DNA of 7,894 nt. It comes from Flavobacteriaceae bacterium. Its GTDB lineage: Bacteria; Bacteroidota; Bacteroidia; Flavobacteriales; Flavobacteriaceae. Below the pieces are notes generated by a model. That model worked only from the letters and a program-made list of their open reading frames with translations. It made no database searches and was not told the origin of the DNA. Of this stretch, positions 1-5,678 are shown piece after piece; the first letter of the stretch is position 1; the number at the start of each line of letters is the position of its first letter. The DNA lies in the NCBI GenBank assembly GCA_030625995.1, contig DAOUPU010000109.1, forward strand, positions 1 through 7,894. Reading direction: 5' to 3'. A program made the position numbers and the translations under genes.

Positions 1-896
1 GGTTGTTCCTGAGAAAGAAAATATCAAAAAATGTTGTTTTAGGAAGCTTTTTGGCATTTGTGATCTTTGATATGGTTGACGTTGATAAGCGCTACGTAAA
101 TGTTGATGATTTTATTTCTGAAAGAAAATTGGAAAACCCATTTCGGATGTCTGATATTGATAAGGAAATAAAGAAAGACACCAGTCATTACAGAGTGATG
201 AACTTTTTGGTAGATCCAATGAATGACGGAAGCACATCTTATTTTCACAATTCTATAGGTGGATATCATGCAGCCAAACCGAGAAGGTATCAGGAATTGT
301 ATGATTTTCAAATTGCCAAGAATAATATTGAAGTGTTGAATATGCTGAATACGAAATATATTATTTATCCTGACAATGAAAATAGACCTAATGTGCAACT
401 GAATTATGAGGCAAATGGTAATGCATGGTTCATTACCAATCTTGAGGTAGTAGATTCGGCTGATGAGGAAATAAGATCTTTAGATAGTTTAAATACGAGA
501 ACTGCGGCTGTAATAAGGTCTGAATTTGCAGAGGAATTACCGAAAAATTATTTGATGGATAGTACCGCTGTAATTAATTTGGTCAAATATAGTCCAAACG
601 AATTAATTTATAAAAGCACTTCATCGTCAGATCAGTTTGCCGTATTTTCTGAAATTTATTATAAACAAGGATGGAAAGCCTATGTAGATGGAATAGAGAC
701 AAATATATATCACGTAAACTATGTTCTTAGAGGTATCGAAATACCCCCAGGAGCACATGATATTGTATTCAAATTTGAACCGGAAGTTATTAAAAAAGGA
801 AACAAGATCACTTTAGTTTCTTATGCATTTTTATTTTTAATTCCATTAGCTTGGTTCGTTTTTGATAAGAAGAAAAAGAAACATGAGTCATCATAA
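1..896 (+). CDS. YfhO-family integral membrane protein, C-terminal part (5' end outside window)
   Basis: Open reading frame enters from the left edge (codons in phase with base 3) and ends with TAA at 894-896, leaving about 297 residues. Full YfhO-family proteins are usually 800 residues or more, so this is only the C-terminal third. A hydrophobic helix near the start (VVLGSFLAFVIF) is followed by DMVDVDKRYVN, then a long soluble region that is probably extracytoplasmic. It contains SYFHNSIGGYHAAKPRRYQ, LNMLNTKYIIYP and NGNAWFI, which I recognise as typical of Bacteroidota YfhO homologues. A small beta-rich module (YYKQGWKAYVDG ... LRGIEIPPGAHDI) and a last transmembrane helix (about residues 269-288) lead to a Lys-rich tail, presumably cytoplasmic. 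In Gram-positives YfhO is linked to glycosylation of lipoteichoic acid; its role in Bacteroidota is not established. The first in-frame TTG at base 3 is not a true start. It overlaps the next gene by 14 bases, suggesting co-transcription. Confidence 0.85.
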   Translation, partial: LFLRKKISKNVVLGSFLAFVIFDMVDVDKRYVNVDDFISERKLENPFRMSDIDKEIKKDTSHYRVMNFLVDPMNDGSTSYFHNSIGGYHAAKPRRYQELYDFQIAKNNIEVLNMLNTKYIIYPDNENRPNVQLNYEANGNAWFITNLEVVDSADEEIRSLDSLNTRTAAVIRSEFAEELPKNYLMDSTAVINLVKYSPNELIYKSTSSSDQFAVFSEIYYKQGWKAYVDGIETNIYHVNYVLRGIEIPPGAHDIVFKFEPEVIKKGNKITLVSYAFLFLIPLAWFVFDKKKKKHESS

Positions 897-1392
897 TAAA
901 AGGTATAATCATACCCTCGAATTTTTACAAAAAGTCCTTCCTGCGCCAGCGACTATTCTGGATTTAGGCACCAGAAATGTGTTTAGTGAAATCATGGAAG
1001 AGCATGGTTATACCGTGTACAATACAGAAGGAGAAGACTTAGACCTAAATCCTGAATCTGTTAAAAAATACAATGTTGACGCGGTTACTGCTTTTGAGAT
1101 CTTTGAGCACCTCGTGGCTCCCTTCAATATTTTACGCGAGATTAATTCTGCCAAATTGATAACTACGATTCCATTGAATTTATGGTTTGCGAAGGCTTAC
1201 CAATCCAAGGAAGATGAGTGGGACAGGCACTTTCATGAATTTGAGGATTGGCAATTTGACTGGTTGTTGAAGAAAGCCGGGTGGCAAATAAAGGAAACTA
1301 AAAAATGGACCAGCCCGATCAATAAAATTGGTTTTCGCCCCGTATTGAGAAAATATACACCGCGTTATTACGCAGTTTATGCGGAAAAATAA
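883..1392 (+). CDS. Class I SAM-dependent methyltransferase, small
   Basis: Predicted 169-residue soluble enzyme that transfers a methyl group from S-adenosylmethionine. The ATG at 883 is chosen because it gives MSHHNKRYNHTLEFL, a normal start for such proteins, and sits after an A-rich leader; the frame stays open upstream to a TTG at 862, which would add seven basic residues and lacks support. The Rossmann core is visible: motif I ILDLGTRN (residues 25-32), an acidic strand end YNTEGEDLDLN (46-56), and the DAVTAFEIFEHL segment (66-77) typical of Methyltransf_11/23-like enzymes, then ITTIPLN and a C-terminal HFHEFEDWQFDWLLKKAGW segment. Motif I is unusual because the second and third glycines of the usual GxGxG are replaced. 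Its position between YfhO and glycosyltransferases suggests a glycan, lipid-linked sugar or small-molecule precursor as substrate; this is inferred from context only. It starts inside the upstream gene and ends 2 bases before the next. Confidence 0.82.
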   Translation: MSHHNKRYNHTLEFLQKVLPAPATILDLGTRNVFSEIMEEHGYTVYNTEGEDLDLNPESVKKYNVDAVTAFEIFEHLVAPFNILREINSAKLITTIPLNLWFAKAYQSKEDEWDRHFHEFEDWQFDWLLKKAGWQIKETKKWTSPINKIGFRPVLRKYTPRYYAVYAEK

Positions 1393-1394
1393 TT

Positions 1395-2594
1395 ATGAGA
1401 ATTGGAATGATATTAGATAAAACTTTTCCTCCCGATCCCAGGGTAGAAAATGAAGCTATATCATTGATAAACGGAGGGCATGAGGTATTTTTATTTTGCC
1501 TTAAGTACAAGTCTCAAGAGGCGGATAAAGAAAAGATCAATAATATTTCGGTTTGTCGATATTCTTCAAATAAGTTAGAGTATAAACTATCCGCATTGGT
1601 TTTTACTTTACCTTTTTACACCATCTTAATGAAGAAGAAAATTCTTCATTTCCTAATTACGAATAAAATTGATGCGATTCATATCCATGATATTAGAATA
1701 GCTGAAGCCGTGAATAATGCCAATAAAAAATTAAAATTACCCACTGTTCTTGACCTGCATGATAATATGCCGGAGATAATAAAGTTTTACCCACATTTAC
1801 AAAAATTTCCAGGGAAGCAAATCATTTCTCCTAAAAAATGGAAAGTGAAGGAAGAGGAGTTTATTAATAAGGCTACTAATGTTATCACAGTTTCTGAGGA
1901 GTTCATTGAGGAAGTGGTGGGAAGAACTAAGATCAAGAAAGAAAAAATAAAACTAGTGCCTAATACAGTTCAGAAGGCATTTTATAAAGAAGCTGTTATA
2001 GACAATAGTATAATAAAAAAATATAAAGATCAATTCGTTATTTTGTACCTTGGAGATACCGCAATACGCAGGGGCTTATTAACAGCGATTGATGCGATTG
2101 ACGAATTAAAGAGTAAAATAAATAATATAGTACTGCTAATTGTTGGAGAAAGCACTACAGATATTCAATTAGAACAAAGGGTAAAAGACTTACAATTAGG
2201 TAATCATGTAGATTTCTTAGGTTGGCAAGAGGTAGGCCTATTTCCATCTTATATTCAGGCCAGTAGCATATGTATCTCACCTTTATACAGAAATAAACAA
2301 CACGATGTGGCCTATGCCAATAAATTATTTCAGTATATGAGCTTTGCAAAACCTGTACTCGTGAGTGATGCAACTGCACAGAAAAAATTGATAAAGAGAA
2401 CGAAAAGCGGACTGGTACACAGAGAAAGAGATGTTAATGATTTCACCAATAAAGTTTTAGAATTGTATAATAATAAGGAGCTTAGGAACGAATTAGGGAA
2501 TAATGGCAAGTCCTTTATTGAGAATGAATTTTGCTGGGAAAGAGTTTCTCAAAATTTAATGGATATTTATGATGAATTAAGTGTGCATAAATGA
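1395..2594 (+). CDS. GT4-type glycosyltransferase (group 1), surface polysaccharide
   Basis: 399-residue GT-B-fold retaining glycosyltransferase, expected to move a sugar from a nucleotide-sugar donor onto a lipid-linked or glycan acceptor at the inner face of the cytoplasmic membrane. The N-terminal acceptor domain begins MRIGMILDKTFPPDPRVENEA, a start common in capsule and exopolysaccharide GT4 enzymes. It continues through HIHDIR (residues 96-101, with a likely catalytic-region His) and LDLHDNMPE (119-127). The donor domain begins around YLGDTAIRRG (218-227), followed by LLIVGE, VDFLGW and CISPL. The donor-binding loop reads ANKLFQYMSFAKPVLVSD (from residue 308), where related enzymes usually have NKLFEYM; here Gln313 stands in the acidic position. 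There is no signal peptide or transmembrane segment. It begins 2 bases after the methyltransferase stop and overlaps the next gene by ATGA. Sugar specificity cannot be read from the sequence. Confidence 0.9.
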   Translation: MRIGMILDKTFPPDPRVENEAISLINGGHEVFLFCLKYKSQEADKEKINNISVCRYSSNKLEYKLSALVFTLPFYTILMKKKILHFLITNKIDAIHIHDIRIAEAVNNANKKLKLPTVLDLHDNMPEIIKFYPHLQKFPGKQIISPKKWKVKEEEFINKATNVITVSEEFIEEVVGRTKIKKEKIKLVPNTVQKAFYKEAVIDNSIIKKYKDQFVILYLGDTAIRRGLLTAIDAIDELKSKINNIVLLIVGESTTDIQLEQRVKDLQLGNHVDFLGWQEVGLFPSYIQASSICISPLYRNKQHDVAYANKLFQYMSFAKPVLVSDATAQKKLIKRTKSGLVHRERDVNDFTNKVLELYNNKELRNELGNNGKSFIENEFCWERVSQNLMDIYDELSVHK

Positions 2595-3850
2595 AGGTAT
2601 TGATCATTACATATTATTGGCCTCCTGCGGGTGGGAGTGGAGTACAGCGTTGGCTCAAATTTGTAAAATACTTGAGGGATTTTAACATTGAACCTATAGT
2701 ATTTACGGCAGACGATCCTGAGTATGCCATTAAAGACGAAAGCTTGTTCGAAGAAATTCCTCGGGAGCTGGAGGTTTTAAAACAAAAAATTTGGGAACCA
2801 AATAAATTAATGGGAAAAGGAAAACGAACGAGCGCCGGATTTCTGAGTCCTCAACCAACTTTTTTCGGACAAATAACACATTATATAAGAGCTAATTATT
2901 TTATTCCTGATGCTCGAAAATATTGGATTAAGCCTTCCGTAATATTTTTAAAGGCTTATTTAAAGAATTCGGATGTTGACATCATCATAACCACCGGCCC
3001 ACCTCACAGCCTACATTTGATAGGGTTGGAACTAAAAAGAATATTACCGATCAAGTGGATCGCAGATTTTAGAGATCCCTGGACTGAAATTGACTACTTC
3101 CACCAACTGCCATTGACCAGGAAGTCTTTAGCTAAACATAAAGAACTGGAAGAAGAAGTAATTCAAAATGCCGATGCTGTTTTGGTTGTTGGAGATACTA
3201 TGAGATCCAAAATGGAAGCTTTGAATAAAAATATTCATGTGATAACCAATGGTTTTGATGGAGAGATTTCCAAATTTCAAAATGATTTGGATAAAAAATT
3301 TACCATAACACATATTGGAATGATGAATGCCGATAGGAATCCAAAAATGCTATGGAAAGTTTTAAAAGATCTCATGGTAAATGATCCTGATTTTGAAGCA
3401 AATTTTCAGCTAAGTCTGGTAGGTAAAATTGCGCCTGCTATTTTGAAAGACATTCAATATTATGATTTAGAAAATTATGTATCTATAGTTGATTATTTAC
3501 CTCATAAAGAAGTATTAGAGGTGCAAAGTTCATCGCAGGTCTTACTTTTAGTTGTTAATAATGTGCCTTCCGCCAAGGGAATAATAACAGGGAAAATATT
3601 CGAGTATTTACAAGCCAAGAGACCTATTTTAGCGATTGGTCCTAAAGATGGAGATCTGGCCAAAATTATTAATAACACAAAATCAGGTGAAATTGTTGGT
3701 TTTGAGGACAGAGATGACTTAAAATCTCTTATTTTAGATTATTACAATAGTTATAAAACCGGAGATTTAAATATCAACTCAGACAATATTGAGCAATACC
3801 ACAGGAAGAATTTAACAAAACAGCTCAGCCAGGTTATTAAAAATTTGTAA
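2591..3850 (+). CDS. GT4-type glycosyltransferase (group 1), second copy type
   Basis: 419-residue cytoplasmic GT-B glycosyltransferase, not closely similar to its upstream neighbour. The start MKVLIITYYWPPAGGSGVQRW (residues 1-21) carries the glycine-rich loop of the N-terminal domain and is typical of a Bacteroidota GT4 subgroup. ITTGPPHSLHL (from residue 133) and WIADFRDPW (156-164) are further hallmarks of that subgroup; DFRDPW follows the strand leading to the interdomain cleft. The C-terminal donor domain shows ITHIGMMNADRNP, FQLSLVGKI, VDYLPHKEVL and the donor loop GKIFEYLQAKRPILAIGP (from residue 334), with Glu338 in the acidic position. The ATG at 2591 lies within the ATGA overlap with the previous stop, a classic sign of translational coupling. 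An 8-base gap separates it from the epimerase gene. The substrate is unknown; context indicates assembly of a repeat unit for O-antigen, capsule or exopolysaccharide. Confidence 0.9.
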   Translation: MKVLIITYYWPPAGGSGVQRWLKFVKYLRDFNIEPIVFTADDPEYAIKDESLFEEIPRELEVLKQKIWEPNKLMGKGKRTSAGFLSPQPTFFGQITHYIRANYFIPDARKYWIKPSVIFLKAYLKNSDVDIIITTGPPHSLHLIGLELKRILPIKWIADFRDPWTEIDYFHQLPLTRKSLAKHKELEEEVIQNADAVLVVGDTMRSKMEALNKNIHVITNGFDGEISKFQNDLDKKFTITHIGMMNADRNPKMLWKVLKDLMVNDPDFEANFQLSLVGKIAPAILKDIQYYDLENYVSIVDYLPHKEVLEVQSSSQVLLLVVNNVPSAKGIITGKIFEYLQAKRPILAIGPKDGDLAKIINNTKSGEIVGFEDRDDLKSLILDYYNSYKTGDLNINSDNIEQYHRKNLTKQLSQVIKNL

Positions 3851-3858
3851 GATAAATA

Positions 3859-4944
3859 ATGAAGAAAATAGTTACTATTTTAGGAGCGAGACCGCAATTT
3901 GTAAAGGCCGCTGTATTAAGCAGAATTATTGCTAAGAAAGAGGAATTTGAGGAGGTGATCATTCATACCGGGCAGCATTACGATGCTAATATGAGTGATA
4001 TATTTTTTACAGAAATGGAAATTCCTGTTCCGAAGTACAATCTCAATATAAATGGATTATCCCATGGTGAAATGACCGGGCAGATGATAGAGAAGATAGA
4101 AGAAGTACTATTGCATGAAAAGCCTGAGGCCATTGTTGTTTATGGAGATACTAATTCTACTATTGCCGGGGCTCTTGCAGCAAAAAAGTTAGATATTAAA
4201 GTTGTACATGTAGAAGCGGGATTACGTTCGTTCAATATGAAAATGCCGGAGGAGATCAACCGTATTTTAACCGATAGAATTTCAGATCTGTTATTTTGCC
4301 CTACGGATACTGCCGTTAATAATTTAAAAATGGAAGGATTTGATAATTTCGATGCTGAGGTTATAAAATGTGGCGATATTATGAAAGATGCTGTGGAATA
4401 TTATAGCAGATTTTCAGAAGAGAAATCGAAAATAATTGCTAGTTTGAAATTAAACGATAGATCATTTATTCTCGCTACCATTCATCGTCAGGAAAACACA
4501 GATGATCTGGATAAGCTTAAATCTATTTTTGAAGGCTTAGAGCTTATATCAAAAGAGGCTAAAGTTGTAATTCCTCTTCATCCCAGGACACGTAAAATAC
4601 TAGAAAAGAATAATTTAAGTTATGATGTGGAGATAATTGATGCGGTTGGATATTTTGACATGTTAGAACTATTAAAGCATTGTCTTTTAGTGATTACAGA
4701 TAGCGGCGGTCTGCAAAAAGAAGCTTTTTTTAATAAAAAGCCATGTATCATTGCCAGGGAAGAAACGGAGTGGATTGAATTAGTTGAAAATGGTTTTGCA
4801 ACCTTGGTAGGAAGCAATAAGCAAAAAATGTTGGAGGCTTTTCAGATATATAACAATATAGCTCTGGACTATTCCATAAATTTATATGGAACTGAAATAG
4901 GTGTTTCCATCTATAATAAGCTTAAAAACAGTATTTTATATTAA
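3859..4944 (+). CDS. wecB: UDP-N-acetylglucosamine 2-epimerase, non-hydrolysing
   Basis: 361-residue cytoplasmic enzyme that interconverts UDP-GlcNAc and UDP-ManNAc, supplying ManNAc-type sugars for surface glycans. Nearly every family motif is present in order: ILGARPQFVKAA (residues 7-18), HTGQHYD (36-42), VYGDTNST (94-101), HVEAGLRSF (117-125), MPEEINR (129-135), ATIHRQENTD (206-215), PLHPRTRK (239-246) and TDSGGLQKEA (280-289). By comparison with the characterised E. coli enzyme, Asp97, Glu119, Glu131/132 and His209 are the expected catalytic or binding residues, and all are present. Length is slightly below the usual 370-380, with the shortfall probably at the C-terminus. The start is the ATG 8 bases after the preceding glycosyltransferase; the product then begins directly with the first strand, as in the family. 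It is the last gene of the operon. No UDP-ManNAc dehydrogenase (wecC) follows, so the fate of the product is not visible here. Confidence 0.95.
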   Translation: MKKIVTILGARPQFVKAAVLSRIIAKKEEFEEVIIHTGQHYDANMSDIFFTEMEIPVPKYNLNINGLSHGEMTGQMIEKIEEVLLHEKPEAIVVYGDTNSTIAGALAAKKLDIKVVHVEAGLRSFNMKMPEEINRILTDRISDLLFCPTDTAVNNLKMEGFDNFDAEVIKCGDIMKDAVEYYSRFSEEKSKIIASLKLNDRSFILATIHRQENTDDLDKLKSIFEGLELISKEAKVVIPLHPRTRKILEKNNLSYDVEIIDAVGYFDMLELLKHCLLVITDSGGLQKEAFFNKKPCIIAREETEWIELVENGFATLVGSNKQKMLEAFQIYNNIALDYSINLYGTEIGVSIYNKLKNSILY

Positions 4945-5193
4945 GTTGTGAGCTCTTTTATAAATTTTGGCAGGACTAGGTATTATGTTTGATGGATTTT
5001 AATTGAATTAAACAATATTAGGTCAACACTATTAAGGGATTGACACAGAAAGAACAATGAATTTCTAATGTTGATTGGTGAATGTTGATGTGTTTTGTAA
5101 CAAAACCTATCTTAGGACGAACAAAAATTTCAAAATTCTAAAATAGTTAATCAGTGTTCGATATTCGAAAAATCGGAACGCTACAATAGTCGT
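4945..5193. other. Convergent intergenic region with weak repeats, no gene
   Basis: Lies between the ends of the epimerase (+) and lipoprotein (-) genes. I see no credible ORF or RNA gene. It contains several short symmetrical elements: an AT-only dyad TTTAATTGAATTAAA at 4998-5012, GTTTTG-TAA-CAAAAC at 5092-5106, an imperfect pair CTATCTTAG/CTAAAATAG at 5107-5115 and 5138-5146, and TTCGA-TAT-TCGAA at 5157-5169. A 9-base direct repeat, AATGTTGAT, occurs at 5067 and 5081. None has the GC stem plus T-run of a clear intrinsic terminator, although termination of both converging transcripts is expected somewhere here. Confidence 0.5.
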
Positions 5194-5559
5194 CTACTCT
5201 CTTTCATCGGCCCAAACCAAACTCTCATCCGTTCTGCTCGTAAAAAAGTCCGGACAAAGCCCATCTCCATTACCGGCAATACCGCCATCCGGTGAACAAA
5301 TAATATCACAATTTTCATCATATAGGGAACTCATGATGTCACAGCACCTCGGTGGGATATAATAAACGGTTAACCCCTTATATTGATATTGGTAAATTTT
5401 TGCCGGAGAATTCCAAACATCTTGCTCTTTTATTTCTTCAATTTTATCCTTGATACAATCAGGAATCTCATTAAGTGGATCTTCATCGGAACAACCTGAA
5501 ATAATTAATACTAGTCCTGCCATCAGATATAATGCCTTTTTCTTAGCCTTTAATTTCAT
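5194..5559 (-). CDS. Small Cys-rich lipoprotein, probably surface-exposed (possibly DUF6970-like)
   Basis: 121-residue protein with a lipoprotein signal peptide: basic start (MKLKAKKKA), hydrophobic core (LYLMAGLVLII) and lipobox ISGC, giving cleavage before Cys23. The mature protein begins C-SDEDP; acidic residues right after the lipidated Cys match the Bacteroidota export signal that sends lipoproteins to the outer face of the outer membrane. The mature chain has six further cysteines (C35, C72, C73, C84, C88, C102), enough for three disulfides. Recognisable segments are IPDCIKDKIEEIK, VWNSPAKIYQYQYKGLTVYYIP, PRCCD, LYDENCDIICSPDGGIAGNGDG and a final LVWADERE. This pattern recalls a widespread Bacteroidota family of unknown function that I believe is catalogued as DUF6970; that name comes from memory and was not checked. 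No function can be assigned. The gene stands alone: a hairpin separates it from the upstream gene, and it converges on the epimerase gene. Stop is TAG. Confidence 0.82.
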   Translation of the reverse strand: MKLKAKKKALYLMAGLVLIISGCSDEDPLNEIPDCIKDKIEEIKEQDVWNSPAKIYQYQYKGLTVYYIPPRCCDIMSSLYDENCDIICSPDGGIAGNGDGLCPDFFTSRTDESLVWADERE

Positions 5560-5600
5560 GATCTTAAGATTATTAATAATCCAATATATGTTGATAAAAT

Positions 5601-5633
5601 AAGCCCATCGAAGTAAATTATTTCAATGGGCTT
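5601..5633 (-). terminator. Probable intrinsic terminator after the 605-residue gene
   Basis: Inverted repeat AAGCCCAT (5601-5608) and ATGGGCTT (5626-5633), extended after one mismatch by GAA/TTC inside the loop. It lies about 45 bases beyond the stop of the 605-residue gene. Read on the minus strand, the GC-containing arm is followed by TTATTTTAT, a broken T-run, so termination may be only partial. It also sits 42 bases upstream of the lipoprotein start, so leak-through could feed that gene. Confidence 0.6.
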
Positions 5634-5678
5634 TATGGTTTTTGTAAAAATATTTAATCTAAAATATCGAAAAGTGCA

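Noticed and set aside
3..5. TTG as the start of the first gene
   Set aside because: The frame is open to the window edge and the product lacks the long multi-membrane N-terminal part of YfhO proteins, so the gene begins upstream.
39..398. 119-codon minus-strand ORF inside the YfhO gene
   Set aside because: It is antisense to a well-supported coding frame and shows no recognisable motif; it looks like a shadow frame.
862..882. Seven-residue N-terminal extension of the methyltransferase from TTG
   Set aside because: The added residues (basic, MIRRKRN) lie inside the Lys-rich end of the YfhO gene; the ATG at 883 gives a normal start.
1395..3850. The two glycosyltransferases as a tandem duplication
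   Set aside because: Both are GT4 type, but their N-terminal motifs, mid-protein motifs and donor loops differ too much for a recent duplication.
5092..5106. GTTTTG-TAA-CAAAAC hairpin as terminator of the epimerase operon
   Set aside because: Only one G-C pair at each end of the six-base stem, a three-base loop and no T-run on either strand.
5577..5584. TATATTGG (minus strand) as a promoter for the lipoprotein
   Set aside because: One mismatch to TAnnTTTG at an important position and no TTTG box at the right distance upstream.
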